From Planctomycetota bacterium (GTDB lineage: Bacteria; Planctomycetota; UBA1135), in NCBI GenBank assembly GCA_021776795.1, contig JAJFFC010000005.1, positions 173,501 to 237,500 of the forward strand: a stretch of 64,000 nt of DNA, in the 5' to 3' direction. The notes below the pieces were generated by a model that did no database searches, was not told where the DNA came from, and saw only the letters and a program-made list of their open reading frames with translations. Each line of letters starts with the position of its first letter. Positions within the stretch are counted from its first letter, which is position 1. Made by a program: the position numbers and the translations under genes. Of the stretch, positions 1 to 7,458 are shown one piece after another.

Positions 1-594
1 CGTGGAGAAAAGGAAATTCTGGCGCGCGGGCGCACCTGCCTGCATTTTCATGGCTACGAAATTCAACTCACCGAGTTGCTCTACGAAGGCGTATTTGAAG
101 ACATCGACCCTGCAGCCCTTTGTGGTTTGATTGCCGCGGTGATTCATGAAAGCCGTCGCCGCGAAGAGTTTTGGCGCAATGCCCTGCGCCCGATGCGTGG
201 CACACTGCGCCATGCGCAACGCGTGATTGACCACGCCCGCGATTTGGAGGAAGCCGCAGGGATTACGCCGACGGTCAAGTCTCTTGACGAGGCCATGTCT
301 CCTGCCATTTATGAATACGCCCAGGGGCGACGCTTTGAAGATCTTGGTCGCTTCACCAATGCGGCACCAGGAGACTTTGTCCGTGTCGCACGTATGACGG
401 TGCAATATCTCCGGCACCTGATGAAGGTGGTCAAAGAAGGCGACCCGCAGCTACATGCGATCGCCGAGGAGGCCGTGAGCAGTCTCTATCGTGGGCCGAT
501 TGATGTTCGCGCAGAGCTTGGTCTCGGCATGACCGAAGGCGAGCAGAATGCAAAAGAAGGCGCCGCCGCTTCCGAAGAAAGCGACGACGCCTGA
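1..594 (+). CDS. C-terminal end of a Ski2/Mtr4-like DEAD/DEAH helicase (DSHCT domain), partial
   Basis: The frame is open from base 1, so the track's TTG start at 76 is internal and the gene begins upstream of the window. The visible 197 residues match the DSHCT domain that ends Ski2/Mtr4/HelY-type RNA helicases: the LTELLYEGVFEDIDP block, then an all-helical region with IYEYAQGRRFEDL and a C-terminal helix followed by an acidic low-complexity tail (EGEQNAKEGAAASEESDDA). In this family the domain packs on the helicase core and helps guide RNA. The helicase motifs lie outside the window, so the assignment rests on this domain alone. The next gene is convergent, 30 bp away. A short TGCCC/GGGCA inverted repeat follows the stop without a T tract. 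Confidence 0.8.
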   Translation, partial: RGEKEILARGRTCLHFHGYEIQLTELLYEGVFEDIDPAALCGLIAAVIHESRRREEFWRNALRPMRGTLRHAQRVIDHARDLEEAAGITPTVKSLDEAMSPAIYEYAQGRRFEDLGRFTNAAPGDFVRVARMTVQYLRHLMKVVKEGDPQLHAIAEEAVSSLYRGPIDVRAELGLGMTEGEQNAKEGAAASEESDDA

Positions 595-624
595 ATGCCC
601 AGGATGGGCACCAAGAAAGGAGGA

Positions 625-828
625 CTAGCCGTCTAGGTCCTTTTCCAACTGTTCCAAGGCACTCTTGGCATCGTCTTCGGTCTTGATGGCGCCTTCGGCA
701 GCCGCGTCTGCGGCTTCCTCCGAGATCACTTCAAGATCGGCGTCTACGGTGGTGTCTGTGGTTTCTTCGCCAGAGCAGCTCACAAGTGCGCCGCCAAAAA
801 GAAGAGAAAGAATGAGGAGTCGATTCAT
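625..828 (-). CDS. Small acidic lipoprotein
   Basis: A 67-residue protein with a short hydrophobic signal and a lipobox ending LVSC at residue 18, so it is predicted to be lipidated and held in the periplasm or outer membrane. The mature part is about 50 residues, rich in Asp, Glu and Ala, and probably helical (DDAKSALEQLEKDL). No family is recognised. It lies 12 bp downstream of the 841-1512 gene on the same strand and is probably co-transcribed with it. Its reality rests on the clean lipobox and the spacing; function is unknown. Confidence 0.65.
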   Translation of the reverse strand: MNRLLILSLLFGGALVSCSGEETTDTTVDADLEVISEEAADAAAEGAIKTEDDAKSALEQLEKDLDG

Positions 829-840
829 GGCTTGCTTTGG

Positions 841-1512
841 TTAGGAGTTGGAGGAGGCGTCTTCGTGAGGGTCGCCCTTCTCACCTTCTTTATGAGGATC
901 GCCTTTGCCTTTGCCCTTGTGGTCGTCGCCAGAGCTTTTGTCGACCTTGCGCTTCTTGCCAGCCTTACGGCCTTTATCGGTAGCGCGCTCGTTGTCGGAC
1001 TTAGCTTTGTCACCGCCCTTTCCACGCAATTTATTGGCTCCAGAGCCATCGCGCTTCTTGGTGTTATTAATCGCCTCATTGGCGGCAGCAACCGTTTCCT
1101 TGCCGTAGGTCTCGTTCAAGCGCTTCATTTCTTTCGCGTGATCGGCTTCGAGCTTCGGACGCAACTCGGCAACCTTGTCGAGCAACTCTTGGTTGTTCTT
1201 TTCTTTGCCTAGCTTGTGGGCGCGACGAAGCTGAGCTTGGCGCTCTTGGTACTTGCCCATTTCTTTGGCGACCTCGCGTGCGCACTTGCGCTGCTCTGGG
1301 GTCAAATCGGCTTTGCCTTTGCCCTTGGCATCGGTGGAGACGTCTTCGGCAGTTTTGCCAACACCCTTACCACTCGCCTGCGTAATTTCGCCAGCGGTGG
1401 TCTCTTGGGTCTCAACGACTTTCTCGGAGCTGGCCTCTTTCGACTCCTGGGCCGCAGCAGGTGCGGCGAACAGCAGGGCGAGGCCGAAAAGGGTAATCAT
1501 CGGGGATTTCAT
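841..1512 (-). CDS. Secreted highly charged Lys/Glu-rich protein
   Basis: The start was placed at MKSPMITLF, where a typical Sec signal begins (hydrophobic core, cleavage near AAAQE), rather than at the track's upstream ATG at 1581. The mature protein has a Thr/Ser/Glu-rich linker, a predicted helical middle (about residues 70-155: KCAREVAKEMGKYQERQAQLRR and onward) and a C-terminal tail very rich in Lys, Gly, Asp and His (KGKGKGDPHKEGEKGDPHED). The tail contains DPH and short KG repeats and could bind metal or anionic polymer, but that is inference. No family is recognised. It is followed at 12 bp by the small lipoprotein gene. Confidence 0.65.
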   Translation of the reverse strand: MKSPMITLFGLALLFAAPAAAQESKEASSEKVVETQETTAGEITQASGKGVGKTAEDVSTDAKGKGKADLTPEQRKCAREVAKEMGKYQERQAQLRRAHKLGKEKNNQELLDKVAELRPKLEADHAKEMKRLNETYGKETVAAANEAINNTKKRDGSGANKLRGKGGDKAKSDNERATDKGRKAGKKRKVDKSSGDDHKGKGKGDPHKEGEKGDPHEDASSNS

Positions 1513-1716
1513 GGTCATCAGTTTGGGGTCATGCCGGATGGCGTTCTGCCAGAGCATACGAACAGAAACGCAGCACTGCACTGCCTTTTTTGCAAGATTC
1601 AGGGAAGTCTCATTTGGGAACTCCTAGGGAAATGTGGTCTTCTAGCGCAAAAGGGCCTTCTCCTGAAAAAGGAATGATGTCACAAAAGTGGCGCAGAAAC
1701 GATTACCAAATATCAC

Positions 1717-1974
1717 ATGGTGCTGAACTACCTAATTCGCTGCCGCCCCCTGTACCAAGAGATTGACGCCTTTTTGGACGGCAAGATGAATCCCTGGGCT
1801 CGATTCACCACCCACATGCATCTTGCTATGTGCCGCCGTTGCCGGATTTACCTCCGGCAATACCGGCGGGTGCGCGAGATTTCACTAGAGGTTTCCCCCT
1901 CGCAACTCCCAGAAAACTTCGACCGGGTCATGACGCAGGTTTTTAGCCGCTGGAAGGAACTAGAGTCTTCCTAG
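1717..1974 (+). CDS. Zinc-binding anti-sigma-factor-like small protein (zf-HC2 type)
   Basis: An 85-residue protein with the HxxxCxxC arrangement of zinc-binding anti-sigma domains (HLAMCRRC near residues 36-43), preceded by a helix and followed by a basic helix (RIYLRQYRRVREI). There is no transmembrane segment, so it would be a soluble cytoplasmic form. Related small proteins bind ECF sigma factors, but no sigma factor gene is adjacent, so the partner is unknown. Its TAG stop interlocks with the stop of the convergent kynB gene in a CTAG tetranucleotide. The 204 bp upstream (1513-1716) hold no other gene. Confidence 0.65.
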   Translation: MVLNYLIRCRPLYQEIDAFLDGKMNPWARFTTHMHLAMCRRCRIYLRQYRRVREISLEVSPSQLPENFDRVMTQVFSRWKELESS

Positions 1975-2606
1975 ACAGATGGATCTTCCTCAATCAAGAT
2001 TGCACGAACTGGCGAGGCGTCAAAATCTGCCAATTTAAGCGGCAAAGCCGAAAGGGTGTACAACCCGGGATCGACATCTTTCAGGACTAAGCCTTCTAGG
2101 TTGGCCATATCACGATCGGCTAGGGCATTGTGCGCTTCTAACTCTTGGTCTTGGAACAAATCCACCGAAGGTGTGTCCAAGCCAATGGTGTGCACACCGC
2201 ATTCGTCGTGGAGATAGGCCACAAGTTCGGCAGAGAGCGCATTGAAATCTAGATTCCATTGCCGAGGGTCTGGAAAGCTTCCGGTAGCAAAAAGAATGCG
2301 TGGCGCGCGCGGAGCATGTGCCAAATGCTCCGGACGAATCCGTTCACCTAGCGCAAGCTCGACCCGAAAGACTTCGCAGGGACCGTAGTAATAATGCAGC
2401 GGGCGCTCCCCGATCCCCGGCGTGCCAGGGCGATAGTGCTTCGGGGCGTCGGCATGCGCGCCCAAATGCACCGTGGTGTGTAAATGGGAAAGGGTGTAGT
2501 TTGCACCCTCTTCCATGTCGCAAACGACTTTGCGCTGAAGCGGAGTGTCTCCTGGCCAAACCCCAAGGCCTTCATCGAGAACGGGACTGATGTCAATCAG
2601 TTTCAT
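1971..2606 (-). CDS. kynB: Kynurenine formamidase (cyclase family)
   Basis: Hydrolyses N-formyl-L-kynurenine to L-kynurenine and formate, the second step of tryptophan breakdown. The 211 residues match the usual KynB length. The metal-binding HxGxHxDxPxH motif is intact (VHLGAHADAPKHY, about residues 47-59), and the N-terminal DISPVLDEGLGVWPGD block is typical of the family. It is the last gene of the minus-strand tryptophan run, 2 bp after the aminomuconate deaminase gene. Its presence with tryptophan 2,3-dioxygenase at the other end of the run supports the assignment. Its stop codon overlaps that of the convergent gene. Confidence 0.92.
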   Translation of the reverse strand: MKLIDISPVLDEGLGVWPGDTPLQRKVVCDMEEGANYTLSHLHTTVHLGAHADAPKHYRPGTPGIGERPLHYYYGPCEVFRVELALGERIRPEHLAHAPRAPRILFATGSFPDPRQWNLDFNALSAELVAYLHDECGVHTIGLDTPSVDLFQDQELEAHNALADRDMANLEGLVLKDVDPGLYTLSALPLKLADFDASPVRAILIEEDPSV

Positions 2607-2608
2607 GC

Positions 2609-3040
2609 CTAATCGCTGGCTTGTGGAAGATGGGCCACAACTTTGAATTCCACCGCAATCGGCGTGGGCAGGGCGCGAATGGCTAGCGTAGTGCGAGCGG
2701 CCTGAACATCGGTGAAATGCTTCGCGTAGATCTCGTTGTAGCCCGCGAAGTCACGATCCATATCTACCAAAAATGCAGTGACATCTACGACGTTGTCTAA
2801 AGTGGCACCGCAGGCGGCAAGAACGGCCTCGACATTGGCGATCACCGCCTCGGTTTGCAAGCGGATGTCATAGTCCAAAGGTTGGCCCTCGGCATTGCGA
2901 ATGGGTCCCCCTGGAATCTCATTCGTTCCCGCTTGACGCGGACCGACACCACTCAAGAAAAAGAGGTCTCCAACGCGCCGGGCGTGAGGGTAGGCGCCAA
3001 CCGGAGCTGGAGCCTGATCGGTACGGATGGGATTGCTCAT
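2609..3040 (-). CDS. amnD: RidA-family 2-aminomuconate deaminase
   Basis: A 143-residue YjgF/YER057c/UK114 (RidA) protein of the subgroup that deaminates 2-aminomuconate to 4-oxalocrotonate plus ammonia. Family features are PVGAYPHARRVGDLFFLSGVGPR near the N-terminus, the GG/N-rich segment, and the C-terminal IRALPTPIAVEFKVVA strand, where Arg and Glu sit as in active RidA enzymes. The neighbours are a semialdehyde dehydrogenase and a 2-aminophenol-dioxygenase-like pair, which gives the same sequence of steps as the amn pathway of aminophenol degraders. ATGA overlap with the upstream amnA-like gene. The exact substrate is inferred from context. Confidence 0.85.
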   Translation of the reverse strand: MSNPIRTDQAPAPVGAYPHARRVGDLFFLSGVGPRQAGTNEIPGGPIRNAEGQPLDYDIRLQTEAVIANVEAVLAACGATLDNVVDVTAFLVDMDRDFAGYNEIYAKHFTDVQAARTTLAIRALPTPIAVEFKVVAHLPQASD

Positions 3041-3978
3041 GAGGATTTCGCAGCGGGTTCCGAGGCATCGGTGGCGAGCACATTGCGATCGCCACGGAAG
3101 ACTTCAGTGTCGTCTTCATCGTACTCCAGGTCGCCGCCGGCGCCTGCCTGCGGCGTCAGGCCAACCAAAGCTGCGCCGGTACCCCAGATTGGTTCATAGG
3201 CATAGACCTTGCCGCGGTAGTCATTGCTTTGTCCGCTGAGGGAGGCCAACCACCAAATCGCTTTCAGCTTGGAGTCGCCATTGGCCTGGCGACTAAATTC
3301 GCGTGCAAGCTGAGAAACATCTTCGAGCCGGCCTTGCTCAAGAAGTTCCAGAAGCTTGCGATTCCACTCATCATCTTTGGCGGAATGAATGCTGTCCTGA
3401 GCAGGATTAATCCACTCCGTAAACATGCGGTTAGACAAGGCAGTCACGGAAATCGCGACCACGCGCTTTCCTGAGGCTGCGACCGCATCCGCGGCGGCCT
3501 TGCCAAGGACCAGTGTTTCCGCGCGATCGCTGTAAATATTACAGCTCACGATTCCGGCAGAAATGGCGCCATCTGGATTGAGCAGATTCAGTGCCGTAAT
3601 GCTACCGACATCAATCGGAAAGCCTTCATAGGCCACGGTACGCGCAGTTAAACCGCGCGCCTGTGCCGCATCGCGATAGTGCTCGGCAAAGTCCGCATCG
3701 ATGTTGAGGTCATAGTGCAGGGTGCCCAGCTCATGGAAATCTTCGTCGACCACCCAAAACTTGGGTTTAGGGTCGGCCTGCATTTGATGGCCAATGATAC
3801 TGACCCAACGGGTACTGAAAATCAGCAGCAAGTCGGGCTTCAGCGCGCGGATATCCGCGGCCATCTCGCCGTAAGCGTCGTGAAGTCGTTGCCATGCAGG
3901 CGAACGATCCGGCGCCAACAATGCATGCGGCCGCGAAGGCACGACAAAGCTGCCGACGATTTTACCTTTTGCGCTCAT
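3037..3978 (-). CDS. amnA: LigB-type extradiol dioxygenase, alpha (non-catalytic) subunit, AmnA-like
   Basis: About 313 residues of the LigB/extradiol class III fold, most like the alpha subunit of 2-aminophenol 1,6-dioxygenase. Shared blocks are the VDEDFHELGTLHYDL segment, YEGFPIDVGSITA, and the C-terminal YAYEPIWGTGAALV. The first metal-ligand region reads PSRPHALL and the second STRW where the catalytic subunit has HTPHW, so a full metal site is probably lost, as in known alpha subunits. The start was set at MSAKGK because it makes an ATGA overlap with amnB and drops an implausible 14-residue leader. The acidic C-terminal tail (DLEYDEDDTE) is longer than I recall for AmnA. Ring substrate inferred. 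Confidence 0.82.
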   Translation of the reverse strand: MSAKGKIVGSFVVPSRPHALLAPDRSPAWQRLHDAYGEMAADIRALKPDLLLIFSTRWVSIIGHQMQADPKPKFWVVDEDFHELGTLHYDLNIDADFAEHYRDAAQARGLTARTVAYEGFPIDVGSITALNLLNPDGAISAGIVSCNIYSDRAETLVLGKAAADAVAASGKRVVAISVTALSNRMFTEWINPAQDSIHSAKDDEWNRKLLELLEQGRLEDVSQLAREFSRQANGDSKLKAIWWLASLSGQSNDYRGKVYAYEPIWGTGAALVGLTPQAGAGGDLEYDEDDTEVFRGDRNVLATDASEPAAKSS

Positions 3979-4928
3979 GCCTGATCTCCGGCCTGTACAT
4001 GAGCTTTGCGCATGTCCCATTCCACCACCGCGTTGCCGGTGCCAATCACCGTGCCGTAACCGTGAACCGTGGCAGGGAAGTCCGGGACATCTAAAGCACC
4101 GAGCAACCAGGTCAGGCTACCGTCTTTACATTCACTCACCGCTTGCTCAATAAAATCTGGCATCTGCTCCAGCAGCTGGGCACACTGCCCCTCTTGCATC
4201 AATCTCATGACATGCCGATCCCAGGCTTCTTGGTTGCCATTGTGGATGTGCTCGAAGGCGGGATCTTCGGGATCTTCTGGCTCTTCGGTAAAGTGGCGGT
4301 GGCTTAAGGAACAACTGGCCAACAGCAGAGCCCGACGTCCACTCTGCTCTACAGCGCGACGCGTGGCACGGCCAAGCGCAAGCATTTCGCGCTCTCCGAC
4401 TTCATTGGAATAATCAAAATAGGAACGCGCTGAGCTAATCGCCACGATGGGCACATCTAATTCTGGACGAACTAGATAGCTCGAAGTGATGGTGCCGTAA
4501 TCCACGCGGAACTCCGGGTTGCGCATCATGCTGGTGACCAAACCTTCCTGCGCGGCCTCCTCCTGGATCGCTTCGGCCAGGGGCACGTCGACCTGAAGAT
4601 CGAAATGGAAGCGAAATAGGTTTGGGAAAATGGGGTCTACCGATAGCCCCTCAAAGTTGGGCACGCCCAAAAAGTGATGGCCTACTCGAGTTTTCCAGTG
4701 CGGTGTATGCACCACAATGACATCAAACTCGCGGTCCTCTAGGCTTTTGCGCAGGCTCTGGTAGCCATCGAGCAAAGACTTCCATGCACCAGCACCACTG
4801 GACTTGGGTTCGTTTTGTTGAGGATTGGAAGCGTAGACCAGGTGTGGTGGATGTGGCGAAAGGCAACCTGCCACAATTTCGCCGCTGCCTGGAGGACGAT
4901 GGGGAGGAGAGGAAGTGGATGAACTCAT
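3975..4928 (-). CDS. amnB: LigB-type extradiol dioxygenase, beta (catalytic) subunit, AmnB-like
   Basis: About 317 residues, closely patterned on the Fe(II) subunit of 2-aminophenol 1,6-dioxygenase, which opens the ring to 2-aminomuconate 6-semialdehyde. The metal and catalytic residues appear intact: SPHPPH near residue 26, HTPHW near 77, LSHRHF (catalytic His), and the Glu of SECKDGSLTW. NPQQNEP, VGHHFLGVP, VDYGTITSSYL and GYGTVIGTGNAVVEWD also match. The start was set at MSSSTSS, 13 bp after the dehydrogenase stop; the track's longer frame would overlap that gene. A Ser/Pro-rich extension of about 12 residues precedes the fold. It could act on 3-hydroxyanthranilate or 3-hydroxykynurenine rather than free 2-aminophenol. 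Confidence 0.88.
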   Translation of the reverse strand: MSSSTSSPPHRPPGSGEIVAGCLSPHPPHLVYASNPQQNEPKSSGAGAWKSLLDGYQSLRKSLEDREFDVIVVHTPHWKTRVGHHFLGVPNFEGLSVDPIFPNLFRFHFDLQVDVPLAEAIQEEAAQEGLVTSMMRNPEFRVDYGTITSSYLVRPELDVPIVAISSARSYFDYSNEVGEREMLALGRATRRAVEQSGRRALLLASCSLSHRHFTEEPEDPEDPAFEHIHNGNQEAWDRHVMRLMQEGQCAQLLEQMPDFIEQAVSECKDGSLTWLLGALDVPDFPATVHGYGTVIGTGNAVVEWDMRKAHVQAGDQA

Positions 4929-4941
4929 CGGTAAGGGCTGC

Positions 4942-6342
4942 TCAAAGTTGTATGCAGATATTGCGGTCTTGCGAGTAGAACTCAAGCGCATAGCGCCCGC
5001 CTTCTCGCCCCAAACCGCTTTGCTTCATGCCGCCAAAGGGCACGCGGTAGTCTCGTTTATTCCAGGTATTAATCCAGACCATTCCTGATTCGAGCGCAGC
5101 CGCAAGGCGATGGGCGCGAGTCAAATTTTGAGTCCAAACCGATGCCCCTAATCCATAGGGCACATGATTGGCCATGGCCAGTGCTTCGTCCTCATGGTCA
5201 AAGGGGTGCACAGTCACGACGGGACCGAAGATTTCTTCGGTGGCGGTGCGGCAAGAAATCGGCAAGTCGGTAATCACGGTTGGGGCGAAGTAAGCCCCTG
5301 CAGGAGGACCAACCGGCCCTCCACCGCACAGAATGGTGCCGCCTTCCTCCTTGGCTAAAGCCATATAGGAAGTCACTTTGTCGCGATGATCAGCGGAAAC
5401 CAAAGAACCCATGGTTTCGCCAGGAGTCCAGTCGCCAGCTTCAGCCTCTTGCACTAAGCGATCAACCACTTCGTCATAGCAAGAACGTTCGACCAGAAGT
5501 CGCGAGCCGCAAAGGCAAATCTGCCCGGTATTCAGGAAGGCGGCACGGGCTACCCCCGGAACGGCGACATCTAAATCCGCATCGGCAAACAAGAGGCTTG
5601 GGTTCTTGCCACCGAGTTCGAGGCTGACCTTCTTAAGCAAAGGCGAAGCCTGGCCCGCAATGTGCTTTCCAGTGGCGGTACTTCCGGTGAAGCTAATCGC
5701 CTTGACGCGGGGATCGGTGCACAAGGATTCTCCGACGTCTGCACCCAGTCCATGAACCACATTAAGCAGACCTGCTGGAGCTCCCACCTTGGTAAAAGCT
5801 GCGGCCATCATCGTTGCGGTGCTTGGGGTCACTTCACTGGGTTTAGCCACCACGGCGTTCCCCATCGCAATCGCTGGCGCCAATTTCCAGGTGAACAAGT
5901 GCAGCGGGAAGTTCCACGGCGTAATCGTGACCACGGTGCCTAGCGCTTGGCGCAATGTGTAGTTCAAGCCATCTTCCATTTGATGGCAGGCCGTTTCCTC
6001 GCGTTGGACCGCTGCGGCGAAGAAGCGCAAGTTGTCTAGGGAACGAGGGACATCGACCTGCAGGCATGCTTGCAAAGTCTTGCCACTATCCCGCGCTTCT
6101 GCCTCGGCAAACTCTTCAATGCGCCCCTCGACTTCGTCGGCGAGGGCGTGTAACAGTTGCACGCGGTCTGCCACGGCAAGCTTGGGCGCAGCTTCTGCCG
6201 CGGCCAACGCTGCATCGACATCGGCCGCGGTGCCCTGAGCAATGCCACCAATACGCTGACCCGTTTTCGGATCCACGTTATCGAGGTATTGCGCCGAGGC
6301 CGGGGCATATGCCTTGCCGGCAATCCAATGGTCCAAGTTCAT
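4942..6342 (-). CDS. amnC: Aldehyde dehydrogenase, 2-aminomuconate/2-hydroxymuconate semialdehyde type
   Basis: A 466-residue NAD-dependent aldehyde dehydrogenase. Visible motifs are TPWNFPLHLFTWKLAPAIA, the Rossmann FTGSTATGK, the Glu-containing LELGGKNP, the catalytic Cys in GQICLCGSR, EEIFGPVV and PFGGMKQSGLGREGG. The RDYRVPFGG segment near the C-terminus resembles 2-aminomuconate-6-semialdehyde dehydrogenases, where an Arg helps bind the carboxylate. In context it would oxidise the ring-fission semialdehyde to 2-aminomuconate, feeding the deaminase. It starts 9 bp after the asparaginase-II-like gene. Family call is certain; the substrate is inferred from neighbours. Confidence 0.88.
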   Translation of the reverse strand: MNLDHWIAGKAYAPASAQYLDNVDPKTGQRIGGIAQGTAADVDAALAAAEAAPKLAVADRVQLLHALADEVEGRIEEFAEAEARDSGKTLQACLQVDVPRSLDNLRFFAAAVQREETACHQMEDGLNYTLRQALGTVVTITPWNFPLHLFTWKLAPAIAMGNAVVAKPSEVTPSTATMMAAAFTKVGAPAGLLNVVHGLGADVGESLCTDPRVKAISFTGSTATGKHIAGQASPLLKKVSLELGGKNPSLLFADADLDVAVPGVARAAFLNTGQICLCGSRLLVERSCYDEVVDRLVQEAEAGDWTPGETMGSLVSADHRDKVTSYMALAKEEGGTILCGGGPVGPPAGAYFAPTVITDLPISCRTATEEIFGPVVTVHPFDHEDEALAMANHVPYGLGASVWTQNLTRAHRLAAALESGMVWINTWNKRDYRVPFGGMKQSGLGREGGRYALEFYSQDRNICIQL

Positions 6343-6351
6343 GTCAGCAGT

Positions 6352-7458
6352 TTAGAGGTAAGGCGTGATGTCGAAGTCGTAGCGTTCGCGGTCTGGGTCC
6401 CATTCATCCCAGGTAGGCACCTTCTCGAGCTGCTCGAGATAGCGCGGCGGGACCACTCCTGGCACCAAGAATGCCTTTTGCCGATGCATGGCATAAGGAT
6501 TCCTCAGCGAAATCCCCAAAGGTGCCAAAACTGCCCGCGCGATGTACCAGCAGGCCTGCGGATTCCAACCATGAGCAATCTTCACCACTAGGCCTAAGCC
6601 TTGCGGGTAGTCCTCGTGGGAGATCGCCAATCCAAGCAGGCCGTCGGCGCCTTCTTTAGCCAAAATCGTACCCTGGCCGGACTTGAGGATCGTGGAATCG
6701 AGACGGTTGAAGCCACCAATCAGGTCTGGGTGGCGCTGCATCGATTCCCAAATCCAATCTTCGTCTTTGCTGCGCGCGAGACCGGCGTAAAGTTGCGCCA
6801 ATTCTGAAACCGTGTTGCTCAAGGTAGGCAAACCGCAGCCATCGCGCGCCACGCGCAAAGGCTTCCAGTCTTGGCCAAGGAAGCGACGCACCTGCGCTAG
6901 GTAGCCAGCAAAGAAGGGGTGCTGCGGCAACATATAGCCGACTGCTTCCCAGTTCTTGAGCTGGCATCCGCGCAAGATTGCTGCATGCTCTCCACTGCAG
7001 GTGTGAAACCAACGCCGCGGCCGACGCACCTGGCGACCAAACTGCACCAAGGGCACATCGAGCGGGGTTTGCATCAGGCCGTGGTCTTCTACGGCAAGCA
7101 AAGACTGTGCCGCGGCAACATGCGAAGCGTCGCCATTATGCGAAGCGACAGCAATCGCCTTTTGTTTCCAATCCAAATCGCCATCGAGCTCTTTGGTGAA
7201 GACCTTCATCATTAAGGGCTTCATCATGGAGCGGCCATAGCACAGGACGTTGCCGCCGAAACTATGGAAGACCTCGTCGCCGTGAGCCCAAGCGACCGCA
7301 CCGTGAATGGTCGTTTCGGAAACTCCAGCACGACGAAAGTCCACTAAGGGCTCCCATTCGACGTCGCGACCGGTGGGAATGCCTGGTTCCTGTTCACCAA
7401 AGGGCGAGCGCGGATACATGGCATCGCGCGGACGCAGGGGGTTTTCGGATTGGCTCAT
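6352..7458 (-). CDS. Asparaginase-II-family (PF06089-like) amidohydrolase with altered metal ligand
   Basis: A 368-residue protein that follows the asparaginase II (AnsA/ReAV) fold: the catalytic SxxK pair in YGRSMMKP, ASHNGDASH, CSGEHAAIL, DGCGLPT and the C-terminal GQGTILAKEGADGLLG. In the Rhizobium enzyme ReAV the zinc is held by two Cys and a Lys of CSGKH; here the Lys is Glu. That, and its place between a luciferase-like monooxygenase (ATGA overlap) and a semialdehyde dehydrogenase, suggests a substrate other than asparagine, perhaps an amide or lactam intermediate of tryptophan breakdown. The role is inferred; a plain asparaginase cannot be excluded. Confidence 0.75.
   Translation of the reverse strand: MSQSENPLRPRDAMYPRSPFGEQEPGIPTGRDVEWEPLVDFRRAGVSETTIHGAVAWAHGDEVFHSFGGNVLCYGRSMMKPLMMKVFTKELDGDLDWKQKAIAVASHNGDASHVAAAQSLLAVEDHGLMQTPLDVPLVQFGRQVRRPRRWFHTCSGEHAAILRGCQLKNWEAVGYMLPQHPFFAGYLAQVRRFLGQDWKPLRVARDGCGLPTLSNTVSELAQLYAGLARSKDEDWIWESMQRHPDLIGGFNRLDSTILKSGQGTILAKEGADGLLGLAISHEDYPQGLGLVVKIAHGWNPQACWYIARAVLAPLGISLRNPYAMHRQKAFLVPGVVPPRYLEQLEKVPTWDEWDPDRERYDFDITPYL

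Noticed and set aside
594-625. Terminator hairpin between the helicase and lipoprotein genes
   Set aside because: TGCCC/GGGCA gives only 5 bp and has no T tract.
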